From a virus, in IMG/VR virus record IMGVR_UViG_3300024264_002980, positions 1-32,642 of that record: a stretch of DNA of 32,642 nucleotides; one strand, written 5' to 3'. The translations under genes were made by a program, and so were the position numbers. Shown here piece by piece: positions 13,352 through 20,663 of the stretch (position 1 is its first letter; every line of letters begins with the position of its first letter). Under the pieces are notes generated by a model. That model did no database searches. It was not told where the DNA came from and saw only the letters and a list, made by a program, of their open reading frames with translations.

Positions 13352-13786
13352 TTACGAAATATCAATTTTTTTTGGTTTTTTAGTGTCTGGAACTATTCTT
13401 TCTAGTACCACGCTAAGTAATCCATTACTCATACGAGCGTCTTTTACTTCTATATCGTCTGCAATAGTAAACTTACGGGTAAATCCTCTATTAGCTATAC
13501 CTCTGTACACCCACGAATCGGCGTTATTATCACTTTGATCAGGTTTATACGAAATAGATAGTACATTATCAGTGACTACCATATCAATATCTTCTTTCGA
13601 TACTCCCGCTAAGGCTATCTCAATAGTATATTGATTATTGACATTAGTTATATTATACGGAGGATACCCAGTACTTTGTGCCTGGTTGTCTAAATACTTA
13701 TTCATCTGATCGAAAAGACGATCAAATCCTACCGCATAGGGGGTAAATTTATTAATATCTAATAAAGAAGCATTTCTCATATTCAT
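13352..13786 (-). CDS. Hsp20 / alpha-crystallin small heat shock protein
   Basis: A 144-residue protein. Residues about 10-30 give the short helical N-terminus (FTPYAVGFDRLFDQM, as in IbpA), and residues about 42-135 the alpha-crystallin domain: YPPYNI, YTIEIALAGVSKEDIDM, LSISY, WVYRGIANRGFTRKF, and the closing NGLLSVVLER. It holds unfolding proteins in the cytoplasm; Hsp20 genes are common in marine T4-like phages, perhaps to assist capsid assembly. Ribosome site GGAGG is strong, suggesting high expression. Confidence 0.93.
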   Translation of the reverse strand: MNMRNASLLDINKFTPYAVGFDRLFDQMNKYLDNQAQSTGYPPYNITNVNNQYTIEIALAGVSKEDIDMVVTDNVLSISYKPDQSDNNADSWVYRGIANRGFTRKFTIADDIEVKDARMSNGLLSVVLERIVPDTKKPKKIDIS

Positions 13787-14004
13787 TTTAGACCTCCTTT
13801 AGCAAAACTTTGTGCTGACTCTCCTAAAGCTTGAACAAATAAGTCTACAGACTTAAATGCAGATTTAGTAAACTCTGTTTGGGCGTCTATAAATGAGTGT
13901 AAAGGTTTTGATAAAGACTCTTCCTTTACTAATGCATCTACATAGTATTTTTTTGTATTTTGAAGGGAATCAATTCCCCAATCTGTTATATACGAACTCA
14001 TCAT
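13783..14004 (-). CDS. Small helical protein, weakly phasin-like, 73 aa
   Basis: The start at 14004 (ATGATGAGT) is chosen because AAGGAGA lies just upstream; a longer reading would start at 14028 inside the ribosome site. The product is a long amphipathic helix (DWGIDSLQNTKKYYVDALV... FVQALGESAQSF) that resembles phasin-type helical proteins, which coat granules or membranes. The similarity is by eye only. It is coupled to Hsp20: the two genes overlap. Confidence 0.55.
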   Translation of the reverse strand: MMSSYITDWGIDSLQNTKKYYVDALVKEESLSKPLHSFIDAQTEFTKSAFKSVDLFVQALGESAQSFAKGGLK

Positions 14005-14028
14005 TAATTTTCTCCTTTTAATAAGCAA

Positions 14029-14178
14029 GATTATAATAGCAGTATTCTTGTTTATTACTGCTTGTTGCCCTATAGGGCTAGTAGTTTGTTTTAGGTCTCC
14101 GAAGACAACACTAAAAGAAACTATAATAAATATATCAAATAAATAAGTTTATGTAAATAAAAAAGTTAAATTAGTAAG
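14029..14178 (-). other. Intergenic region with two hairpins upstream of the 14004 gene
   Basis: About 150 bases with no gene. It contains AGCAGTA (14038-14044) paired with TACTGCT (14056-14062), and the palindrome GCCCTATAGGGC (14067-14078). TATTATAAT on the minus strand next to the first hairpin could be a -10 element, but no matching -35 is seen. It may hold the transcription start of the Hsp20 operon. Confidence 0.4.
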
Positions 14179-14448
14179 TTATTCGGGGTCAGTTTCTTTA
14201 GGCATTTTATACTCTGTAATACTCTCAGAAACCTTAGTAGTTACCAATTTATCTGCAGCTAATGTAGCTTTTTTTACTACATTCTGTGTGGGGGCAATAG
14301 TTTTTTGCTCTGCTGCAATATCTGCTGCTTCTTTTTCTGCTAACCACCTATCAGTTAAGCTTTTTTCTAAAGAGGCTCCAGCATCATTTGCTCTTAATAC
14401 TTTTTTAACTTCTTCTTTAGTAGTTAAGTTTTTAATTAAATTATACAT
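14179..14448 (-). CDS. Hypothetical helical protein, 89 aa
   Basis: I favour the ATG at 14448 because AAAAGG lies at a suitable distance; an ATG at 14457 sits directly on that site. The product is helical and Lys/Glu/Ala-rich (MYNLIKNLTTKEEVKKVLR...). No family recognised. It lies between the Hsp20 leader and the next small gene. Confidence 0.58.
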   Translation of the reverse strand: MYNLIKNLTTKEEVKKVLRANDAGASLEKSLTDRWLAEKEAADIAAEQKTIAPTQNVVKKATLAADKLVTTKVSESITEYKMPKETDPE

Positions 14449-14466
14449 ATTGTTCATCCTTTTGTA

Positions 14467-14736
14467 CTAATCTTCAGTAAAATTTCTTTCTCGTCTTATA
14501 AAGTGTCTACTAACGGTACCGTCATCAAACTGAAGATAACCTTGCGCCTGATCACTATACATTTCTAAAACTTCGTTACCATAATAATGGTCTTCTAGTG
14601 TTAAGTCAAGAAAAGATTGTTTAGATTTACTATCATTACGATACGCAGATAGATCTGCATTATGCTCAGTCGCAAATTCTTTAGCTTCTTGCTTAGTTAA
14701 TCCAGAATCACTGAATCTTATTATCATTTTCGGCAT
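14467..14736 (-). CDS. Hypothetical protein, 89 aa
   Basis: The ATG at 14736 (MPKMIIRFSDSGLTKQEAKE) follows GGGAGAG and is preferred to the one at 14754. The product looks like a compact alpha/beta domain: strand MIIRFS, helix TKQEAKEFATEH, strand SFLDLTLEDH, then QGYLQFDDGTVSRHF. I do not recognise it. It overlaps the upstream gene by 29 bases. Confidence 0.6.
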   Translation of the reverse strand: MPKMIIRFSDSGLTKQEAKEFATEHNADLSAYRNDSKSKQSFLDLTLEDHYYGNEVLEMYSDQAQGYLQFDDGTVSRHFIRRERNFTED

Positions 14737-15046
14737 GTAAAGACTCTCCCACAACTTCTATAGTATTTTCTAAGTCTTTAAAAGCTGCATCTAGTAGTCT
14801 ATTAGCAGGATGTTTATTATTATGCGCTCTAAATATCATAGCACAAGATATAAAACATAAAGCTTCTAAATCTTTTAATAACTGAGAATTTTGGTTAGGA
14901 GAATAGCCTAACTCCTCTAAAGTCATTAAGGTTTCATAAAATATGTCTTTACTTATTACCTTAGCATCTTCTATATCTATATCTTCGTCTATATAAGATT
15001 GCTTTATTTGTTTAGATCTCTGTAAAAAATCAATAACTTCCGCCAT
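14708..15046 (-). CDS. Hypothetical helical protein, 112 aa
   Basis: The product (MAEVIDFLQRSKQIKQSYID...) is acidic and helical, with a FISCAMIFRAHNN core segment. It overlaps the end of the DNA ligase gene by 17 bases and has a GGAGAG ribosome site within it, so it is translated with the ligase. Function unknown. Confidence 0.6.
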   Translation of the reverse strand: MAEVIDFLQRSKQIKQSYIDEDIDIEDAKVISKDIFYETLMTLEELGYSPNQNSQLLKDLEALCFISCAMIFRAHNNKHPANRLLDAAFKDLENTIEVVGESLHAENDNKIQ

Positions 15047-16769
15047 GAGTTAGCTCTCCTCTTAAGATGTATTTTTTATTCTGCCAATAGTTTATAATAG
15101 GAATATTATACTGTCTAGCTTTAGCTACTTTAGAAGTTTCTTCTCCAGAGCTAATTAAATAATCTATATCTTTAGTTACTCTATCTTTGAGCACTATATT
15201 AAGATCTTGTAAATGATCTGATAAATCTTGCTTTGTCATGTCTAGCTTACCTGATACAGCTACTGTTAAGTTATTAGTAGCCTCTTCTACAAAAGTAGAA
15301 GCCGTTAGAGAATAAGGTAAGCTCTTAACCCAAGACTCATTAACATCTAACCAAGCCAGTATGCTATCAACTGTTTTAGGCCCTATCCCGCTAATATCTT
15401 CATACTCTATTTCTCTTAATCTATCAAAGGAAGGTATTTTTTGAGTAATACGCTTAGCAGTATTTTTGCCCACTCCAGGTATGCCTAAAGCCCCTAATAC
15501 AGAGTAGTACTCTTTAGGTCTAGATAGCTCTTCTAATACTTTTTCACCGTTTTTACCCATATGTTCCCAAGGAACTTCTTCTTTAAATAAGTCATTAGGA
15601 TGAGTTAAATCTAATTTTTGAATCCATGCAGGGCCTAAGCCTTTAATGCCTAGCTGTTTAACAAAATACTCTACAGATTTGTTACCGTCTTTAGCAGAAG
15701 TAAAAAGTTTAGGACCTTCTCTATATAGTTTTAGCCCTAGTTTTTTTTCTGCATCTGCTACACAGAATCTAGCAAATTTAGATTTAGATAGCACCTTTAC
15801 GAATTGTGGAGTAATTTGTCTTTCAATAAGTATTTCATCTCCTAGTCCAAGCTCGTGTTGTTCTATGAAGTCAATATTATGAAGTATTACTCTAGATATA
15901 GTAGCATCGTCAATATTTACAGGATCTACTACTGCTACAGGAGTAACAACTCCTGTTCTACCAATACTCCAAAAAATATCTTGAATGGTAGTTACTGCTG
16001 TCATAGCCCCTCTAGTTTTTAAGGCTACAGCATATCTAGGATATTTAGAGGTTGTTCCTAATAATTTTTCTCTTTTATAGGAGTCTACTCGATAAACAAT
16101 ACCATCACTAGGATAAGAAGAACAATCCCAATTGAAAGTAGATACAAACCCAAAACTGTGGAGACTCTTAACTCTTATAGAATAATCTTCTTCTATGCCT
16201 GCAACGTCATGAACTATAAAACGTAAAGATCTATCTATAATCTCCTCAGCGTTTTTTATACCAAGAGAACCGCTTACAAAGTTTCTAAAGTTTTGTACGT
16301 TTTCTTTATCAGTTACTACTTCTCCTATAACAGTAATTATTTTGTTTTGTGCAGGAACAGTAAGAGGTATAGAAGCAATATAATCTACTAGATGAGTTAC
16401 ATTTTCACCAAACTCTCCATCACCTCTAGTAAGTGCATGAAGTAAGTTACCTTTTTCATCGTAAGTTACAGACAGGTTAGTTCCATCGATTTTTATAGTC
16501 TCAATTATAAACTCGGGATCTATTTCACCTTGTTCATATACTTTTTTTAAAGAGTATAAAGGGAAAGGGTGCTTAATTTTACCTTTAGAGTTTCCTACTC
16601 TTACTGTAGGACTAGACGAGTCTGCCCATCCTTGTCTAAGCTCTATAGAACTCAGTCTGTCATATAGCTGATCATATTCATAGTCAGATAATATAGGGGC
16701 GTTATCGTCATAATACAGTTTAGAATGATGCTTAACTGTATTTAGCAGAGAATTATAATCTTGTTTCAT
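15030..16769 (-). CDS. ligA: NAD-dependent DNA ligase, without zinc finger
   Basis: A 579-residue ligase that seals nicks using NAD. Domains in order: Ia (LYYDDNAPILSDYEYDQLYD, NAD-binding Tyr/Asp region); adenylation domain with Lys93 in the KIDG motif, RGDGEFGENVT and GEVV; the SDGIVYRVD motif; SKYPRYAVALK; OB fold (SIGRTGVVTPVA...); helix-hairpin-helix repeats (GIKGLGPAW, GIPGVGKNTAK, DISGIGPKT); and a BRCT-like C-terminus (VAVSGKLDMTKQDL). The four-Cys zinc finger that usually joins OB and HhH domains is missing; only one Cys is in that segment. Shorter than host LigA (about 670). It has its own promoter at 16793-16821. Likely acts on phage DNA replication and repair. Confidence 0.92.
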   Translation of the reverse strand: MKQDYNSLLNTVKHHSKLYYDDNAPILSDYEYDQLYDRLSSIELRQGWADSSSPTVRVGNSKGKIKHPFPLYSLKKVYEQGEIDPEFIIETIKIDGTNLSVTYDEKGNLLHALTRGDGEFGENVTHLVDYIASIPLTVPAQNKIITVIGEVVTDKENVQNFRNFVSGSLGIKNAEEIIDRSLRFIVHDVAGIEEDYSIRVKSLHSFGFVSTFNWDCSSYPSDGIVYRVDSYKREKLLGTTSKYPRYAVALKTRGAMTAVTTIQDIFWSIGRTGVVTPVAVVDPVNIDDATISRVILHNIDFIEQHELGLGDEILIERQITPQFVKVLSKSKFARFCVADAEKKLGLKLYREGPKLFTSAKDGNKSVEYFVKQLGIKGLGPAWIQKLDLTHPNDLFKEEVPWEHMGKNGEKVLEELSRPKEYYSVLGALGIPGVGKNTAKRITQKIPSFDRLREIEYEDISGIGPKTVDSILAWLDVNESWVKSLPYSLTASTFVEEATNNLTVAVSGKLDMTKQDLSDHLQDLNIVLKDRVTKDIDYLISSGEETSKVAKARQYNIPIINYWQNKKYILRGELTHGGSY

Positions 16770-16792
16770 AGTAACCTTTCTTGTATATACTT

Positions 16793-16821
16793 ACTATATC
16801 TTAATTATTAATAATTGTCAA
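16793..16821 (-). promoter_or_regulatory. Sigma-70-like promoter for the DNA ligase gene
   Basis: Minus strand TTGACA (16821-16816), 17 bases, TATAGT (16798-16793), about 23 bases upstream of the ligase ATG. The -35 box overlaps the end of the small membrane protein gene. Same design as the promoters at 2781 and 21753. Confidence 0.65.
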
Positions 16822-16958
16822 GGTAATTTATCTAGTTCTTGCCCTATAGAGGTTAAGACGTTAAAAGCCTCTCCACTAAAAGTTAGCATCTGCTGAGTAG
16901 CTATAATAGAAAAGGTAAGACATATAATATAGAAACCTGTTTTAACATATATACTCAT
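16818..16958 (-). CDS. Small membrane protein, 46 aa
   Basis: The product MSIYVKTGFYIICLTFSIIA... has one hydrophobic span at residues 8-20 followed by a polar helix. Its start overlaps the stop of the upstream gene as ATGA, a strong sign of translational coupling. Function unknown; it could be an anti-host or lysis-type membrane peptide, but nothing shows this directly. Confidence 0.6.
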   Translation of the reverse strand: MSIYVKTGFYIICLTFSIIATQQMLTFSGEAFNVLTSIGQELDKLP

Positions 16959-17164
16959 CCACTTATATATCCTTTTTTAGGTCTGTACCAGTTCTTTTGA
17001 TAAGAAATTCTTCCTAATAACTCTCTTATCTCTCTTAGTTCTAACTGTTTTTTTGAGTCGGAGTCGATCAATAAAGAAGCAGCCCTACGAGCTACTTTAG
17101 CTTCTAGAGCTTGTTCAATTATTTCTATGTCTCTTATATCTAGTTTAAATTCTTTATTGTACAT
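16955..17164 (-). CDS. Small helical protein, 69 aa
   Basis: A charged helical product (IRDIEIIEQALEAKVARRAA... LELREIRELLGRIS) with a basic, Trp/Tyr-containing end. Small helical proteins of this style are common next to membrane peptides in T4-like phages. Ribosome site AAGGATG. No defined function. Confidence 0.6.
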   Translation of the reverse strand: MYNKEFKLDIRDIEIIEQALEAKVARRAASLLIDSDSKKQLELREIRELLGRISYQKNWYRPKKGYISG

Positions 17165-17168
17165 AAAA

Positions 17169-17519
17169 TCATCCTTTTTTAACTTTTAAATGCTCCCTAA
17201 CATCAAAGTCATTATTATCTAAAAAGTTTTTAAATTCACTAGAATCTTCATATTCTAGTGAGTACCCTAAATAATCTTCCATTTTATTTTTATCTGATTT
17301 TGCTAATGGGTATTTCAATACTAGAGGAGAATCCTTAATAAGGGGTGTAGTAGTTTTTGAGGGCGCGCGATGTTCTGTGTAATCGTAAGTTTCTTGTGGG
17401 TGCTGAGAATCTGCCCAGTAATATATACCGCTTGTTACCTTTGATGTAAAGCTGAATATAGCTACCAAAGGAAGGATAACAAAAAATAATAGTATAAAAG
17501 CGCTAAATAAATTTTCCAT
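17169..17519 (-). CDS. Hypothetical protein with N-terminal membrane anchor, 116 aa
   Basis: Residues 5-24 are strongly hydrophobic (AFILLFFVILPLVAIFSF) and would anchor the protein; the rest is polar, Asp/Lys/Ser-rich and probably extends into periplasm or cytoplasm. No clear cleavage site or family motif. No good ribosome site upstream, so the start is less certain. Confidence 0.58.
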   Translation of the reverse strand: MENLFSAFILLFFVILPLVAIFSFTSKVTSGIYYWADSQHPQETYDYTEHRAPSKTTTPLIKDSPLVLKYPLAKSDKNKMEDYLGYSLEYEDSSEFKNFLDNNDFDVREHLKVKKG

Positions 17520-17567
17520 TATATAATAATAATTAAATATAAACTATTAAGCAACTAATAAGTTACA

Positions 17568-17795
17568 TTAATTAGTATTTAAATAGCTTTCTAATTCTCT
17601 ATAACCACCTATATGCTTGCCATTTATTTGTATTTGTGGTAATGTTTTTACATTAGGTAATATCTCTAATAATTGTTCTTTAGTGAAGTCTTTATCTAGT
17701 AACTTCTCAGTGAATTTTAGATTTTTTATATTTAATAAGTTTTTTGCCTTCACACAAAAGTTGCAGTTTGTTTTAGAGTATATAAGTATATTCAT
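17568..17795 (-). CDS. Glutaredoxin
   Basis: A 75-residue thioredoxin-fold protein with a dithiol active site C11-N-F-C14 (SKTNCNFCVKAK), the cis-Pro motif TLPQ with Pro53, and the GG-Y-EL end (HIGGYRELES). All glutaredoxin hallmarks are present and length is standard. It reduces disulfides with glutathione and can serve ribonucleotide reductase or a peroxiredoxin. It is directly next to a degenerate glutaredoxin-like gene and a degenerate peroxiredoxin. Ribosome site AAAGGAC. Confidence 0.92.
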   Translation of the reverse strand: MNILIYSKTNCNFCVKAKNLLNIKNLKFTEKLLDKDFTKEQLLEILPNVKTLPQIQINGKHIGGYRELESYLNTN

Positions 17796-17796
17796 A

Positions 17797-18057
17797 TTAT
17801 AGTCCTTTTGTTATAATATTCTTTGCTTCTTGTATTGAATTTACATATTGATTGTTTATATATATAATAGGATAACTAAAAAATTTTCTATTATACTTAC
17901 TCTCTAAAGAATCTATAGTTATATCATGTCTAATCTGGGGCCAAGAAGAGTCTTTTACTACATAGGTTTCTAAGTCACGTACCTTACTCTTACAGTATAT
18001 AATAAAATCATTAGAGGCTATACAGCTAGGTAAAGAATAAACTATAACTTTAGACAC
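17797..18057 (-). CDS. Degenerate glutaredoxin-like protein, GTG start
   Basis: An 86-residue protein that keeps the thioredoxin-fold plan: strand KVIVYSLPSC, cis-Pro in SYPIIYINNQYV (Pro63), final helix SIQEAKNII. The active site reads C12-I-A-S15, so only the first Cys of CxxC is kept. This could be a monothiol version or a binding-only protein. It starts with GTG after GGAGATGTAA inside the upstream gene and ends one base before the true glutaredoxin. Confidence 0.62.
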   Translation of the reverse strand: MSKVIVYSLPSCIASNDFIIYCKSKVRDLETYVVKDSSWPQIRHDITIDSLESKYNRKFFSYPIIYINNQYVNSIQEAKNIITKGL

Positions 18058-18457
18058 TTACATCTCCTAAATACTTTATTTCTGAATTACTTATTTCTAT
18101 CTTTTGACGTATAGGAGTTTCTTTTTCTAGTAAGTCTAAATAGTCAAAAAATTCTTTATTACCGTCAGGTAACATATCTATATTTTTAATATTTAAGTCA
18201 GTAGCCCATTGATTCATTACATAGGAGTCATTAGGGCAACAACAATAAGTATTATTATAATTCGATATTAAATCAGAATTATCATAATGAACTAATAATT
18301 TACTATCTATATATGCACCTTTTAAAAAAATAATTAAACTTTTTTTGTCTGTAAATATATCATAAGCAGTAGGTATTACCCATCCTCCTGCTCTTCTTAT
18401 ATAAAAAGGTATAAAAGGAATAGTTTTATTTTTTCCGGATAATAACCGTTTCTTCAT
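18050..18457 (-). CDS. Degenerate peroxiredoxin-like protein
   Basis: A 135-residue protein that aligns by eye with the peroxiredoxin at 6814-7335: KKSLIIFLKGAYIDSK (38-53) with KKVVIFSVPGAFTPTC, and TYCCCPNDSYVMNQW (70-84) with IYCISVNDPFVMSNW. The peroxidatic Cys and its Pro-Thr neighbours are replaced (Lys53 at the Cys place), and the C-terminal Arg region is absent, so it should have no peroxidase activity. A CCC triplet (72-74) is a new feature that could bind metal or form disulfides. It overlaps the degenerate glutaredoxin by 8 bases. A decoy, subunit or redox sensor role is inference. Confidence 0.6.
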   Translation of the reverse strand: MKKRLLSGKNKTIPFIPFYIRRAGGWVIPTAYDIFTDKKSLIIFLKGAYIDSKLLVHYDNSDLISNYNNTYCCCPNDSYVMNQWATDLNIKNIDMLPDGNKEFFDYLDLLEKETPIRQKIEISNSEIKYLGDVSV

Positions 18458-18920
18458 TTATATACCCTTTTCCTGAGAAAGATGAGTAGCTTTTAACTCT
18501 ATTAGAGTATTCTTCTAGTAAATCTATATTGAGATAAGGGGCTATTATAATACCTCCTGATCTAGCTTCTGATATTGCAGATACAAAACACTTTTCTTTT
18601 TCGTGCTCATCTATAATGATAGTATCAAATATATTACTTGGATATTCTTTTATACTATCTACATAGTTTTCTTTTGAATACTTAGTCTTTATATTATTAA
18701 TATTTTTAAAAGATAAAAAGTCTTTTGTTGCATTAAAAGATGCAAGATCATGTTCTACTACACACATAGAAGTACATCGTCTAGCTAGCCAAAAAGTAGA
18801 ACTATCTCTTCCCCAGCTGAATATTAATTTATCTGTCTTATCTAGGTGTTCTATTATTAAATTTTCTACCTCTGTAGGATAGGTAGATTGATTATATGTC
18901 GTCTCGTTTATTCTTTTCAT
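18426..18920 (-). CDS. Methyltransferase-like protein
   Basis: I choose the ATG at 18920 (MKRINETTYNQ); a longer reading to 19043 lies wholly within the gene upstream. The product, 164 residues, has a class I methyltransferase-like order: KLIFSWGRDSSTFWLARR (motif I, in the form seen in FxWGSGxSTxWLA proteins, with Gly lost), CVVEHDLASF (motif II acid), NIFDTIIIDEHE (motif IV) and GGIIIAPY. Loss of one Gly in motif I makes SAM binding uncertain. Overlap of 29 bases with the upstream gene. Confidence 0.6.
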   Translation of the reverse strand: MKRINETTYNQSTYPTEVENLIIEHLDKTDKLIFSWGRDSSTFWLARRCTSMCVVEHDLASFNATKDFLSFKNINNIKTKYSKENYVDSIKEYPSNIFDTIIIDEHEKEKCFVSAISEARSGGIIIAPYLNIDLLEEYSNRVKSYSSFSGKGYINEETVIIRKK

Positions 18921-19701
18921 TAAGTATCTGCCTTCGCTCAATGTCTGACTCAATACATTTAGTTCCGTATTGTACTTCAAGCACATGAGCGTTAAAACTA
19001 CCAATATTGGTAGTTTTATGCCAAGTATTAGTAGGTATAACAAAAGTAGTATGAGGGCTAAGAATCATTGTTTTCCAAGTAGCATCTGGATATTCTAGTT
19101 CTATTTGTAAATCTCCCTCTAGTACATACCAATGTTCTGAGCGGTGTAAATGTTTTTGATCAGATAAGCTATAATTAGGATAAATAACTAGCTCTTTTAT
19201 CTTTTGAGGCAGTGCCGGTTGTTTATCATCTAAAACTCTCCAGTATCCCCAATCTCTTTCTGTTTTTTGAGTTTTCCATTTGTCTAGAATCCAAGAAGAG
19301 CTATTTACTTTATTCTCTCCTCCTACTCCCCATTCAAATCTAACCCAAGGTACTCCTCCATAAGTTTTTTCTTCAGGAGTATTACCTATAGATCTATCTC
19401 CTCCATTAGCAAAAATTATTCTACTATCAGGAGACATTTTTAACGTTCTATATATAGCATCATTAGCAGTATCATCTAAGTCATTAAATTTAATAACTCT
19501 GTCAATACAGCTTATATTTTCAAGTATCTCAGCTCTTTCAGACCAGCTCATAAAGGGTCTACCTTTTTTTCTTGTTAGCCAATCATCACTATTTAGTCCG
19601 ACCACTAATTTTTGTCCTAACCTTTTAGCTTCTTTAAAGTAAGCTATATGGCCAGAATGAAGAGGGTCAAAACCTCCAGTAACCAGTACTATGCTAGACA
19701 T
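18892..19701 (-). CDS. Nucleotidyltransferase-cupin fusion
   Basis: A 269-residue two-domain protein. Residues 1-about 140 form an HldE-C/RfaE-II-like nucleotidyltransferase: GGFDPLHSGHIAYF (His15, His18), VVGLNSDDWLTRKKGRPF and later NSSSWILDKW as the second nucleotide motif. Residues about 160-260 form a cupin resembling the type II mannose-6-phosphate isomerase domain: HLHRSEHWYVLEGDL (metal His/Glu set), PTNTWHKTTN and VLEVQYG. Joining a sugar nucleotidyltransferase with a sugar isomerase-like cupin in one chain suggests consecutive steps on one sugar. Exact sugar not determined; mannose or heptose is likely. Confidence 0.75.
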   Translation of the reverse strand: MSSIVLVTGGFDPLHSGHIAYFKEAKRLGQKLVVGLNSDDWLTRKKGRPFMSWSERAEILENISCIDRVIKFNDLDDTANDAIYRTLKMSPDSRIIFANGGDRSIGNTPEEKTYGGVPWVRFEWGVGGENKVNSSSWILDKWKTQKTERDWGYWRVLDDKQPALPQKIKELVIYPNYSLSDQKHLHRSEHWYVLEGDLQIELEYPDATWKTMILSPHTTFVIPTNTWHKTTNIGSFNAHVLEVQYGTKCIESDIERRQILNEKNKRDDI

Positions 19702-19704
19702 ATT

Positions 19705-19974
19705 CTAACCTTTACAAATATCTAAAATGTTTCTAATTTGAGACTCTTTTTCATCCAACTGTTCTTGATTTTGCTTATGTAGAACAGTCGCAGCAGCTCT
19801 AACAGCTGTGGATTGTAATCCGTATTCTTCTTTTAAATGCTTTACTCTTTTATTAATTTCGTCTCTGGAGCTTTCTATTGCGCCTAAGAAAGATACAATA
19901 ATATCTAACTGTTCTGCTACATCTTCTGGGTTAATAGCTTTTATAGGTTTTTTGACATCTTTATCTTCTGACAT
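19705..19974 (-). CDS. DsbA-like dsDNA-binding late-transcription protein
   Basis: An 89-residue helical protein. The central part, INKRVKHLKEEYGLQS then VLHKQNQEQLDEKESQI, has the plan of T4 DsbA (a long helix with K-x-E-L-G and a LYHKQ-like phrase). T4 DsbA binds double-stranded DNA near late promoters. Similarity is by eye and modest, so treat the name as a good guess. Ribosome site AAGGAAT. Confidence 0.5.
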   Translation of the reverse strand: MSEDKDVKKPIKAINPEDVAEQLDIIVSFLGAIESSRDEINKRVKHLKEEYGLQSTAVRAAATVLHKQNQEQLDEKESQIRNILDICKG

Positions 19975-19983
19975 AGTTATTCC

Positions 19984-20379
19984 TTATTTTTTAGGTTTAT
20001 ATATTAGTTTTGCTAAATTAAATAGAAAAATTCCTATTTTTCTTCTAATTCTATGAGATAATTTATTATTCTTAGTATTTATACACGCTATTAACTCTCC
20101 TATAAACATTCTTACGTCTAATGACGTAACATTACTATCTATATACATAAATACGTGTTTACCTTTTATAATAGGTTTATATTTAGTACTTTTTATTCCT
20201 TTAAATATTTTAAATAAGTTATCGGGGGCATGTATTTTTAAATGTGTCCAGCTTTCCCCAGATAATTGCTCTATTTGAAACTTACCTAGTTTTTCTAAAT
20301 TTCTTACTAGATTTCTAGCAATTATTTCTCGTTCAATTTGACCAGGAACTTCTGGGTTCCTAAATAAATATTTAGTCAT
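19984..20379 (-). CDS. Basic hypothetical protein, 131 aa
   Basis: A Lys/Ile-rich basic protein (MTKYLFRNPEVPGQIEREII...) with strands HVFMYIDSNVTSLDV and a very basic end (RIRRKIGIF...YKPKK). The basic tail may contact nucleic acid. No family recognised. Ribosome site GAGGAG is strong. Confidence 0.58.
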   Translation of the reverse strand: MTKYLFRNPEVPGQIEREIIARNLVRNLEKLGKFQIEQLSGESWTHLKIHAPDNLFKIFKGIKSTKYKPIIKGKHVFMYIDSNVTSLDVRMFIGELIACINTKNNKLSHRIRRKIGIFLFNLAKLIYKPKK

Positions 20380-20390
20380 TAATAACTCCT

Positions 20391-20663
20391 CTAATAGTTA
20401 CTATCATGTATATACAGCTGAAGTAGAGTATAGTGTAATATCTTCATTAAATCTTTACGGGCATCTTCTGCAGTGCCCTTCTTACCATACCTATTAGAGT
20501 ATTTATCTATACTTCCCATACAGAAACCTGTTCCATGACCTCTATCAATAATTACTTCAGTAGATTGAAATTTATTATTAGAATAGTGTTGGTTATAAGT
20601 GGAATCAACATACTTTTTAAATTCTTTTATATATTGATCTTCATTAAATTTATAATCTATCAT
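20391..20663 (-). CDS. DUF3310-like small phage protein
   Basis: A 90-residue product whose end half reads GFCMGSIDKYSNRYGKKG, then AEDARKDLMKILHYTLLQL, matching the DUF3310 pattern (GF-x-x-G-N-x-x-KY-x-x-R-x-x-K then a helix with K-x-L-x-Y) found in many phages and linked to nucleotide metabolism genes. Function is unproven. Its ATG overlaps the stop of the UvdE gene (ATGA), so the two are cotranslated. Confidence 0.62.
   Translation of the reverse strand: MIDYKFNEDQYIKEFKKYVDSTYNQHYSNNKFQSTEVIIDRGHGTGFCMGSIDKYSNRYGKKGTAEDARKDLMKILHYTLLQLYIHDSNY

Noticed and set aside
14038-14078. Two hairpins upstream of the Hsp20 pair as a thermosensor
   Set aside because: The hairpins do not cover the ribosome site or start codon and no ROSE-type pattern is present.
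18921-19043. Longer reading of the methyltransferase-like gene
   Set aside because: The extra 41 residues lie wholly inside the nucleotidyltransferase-cupin gene and look hydrophobic by frame accident.
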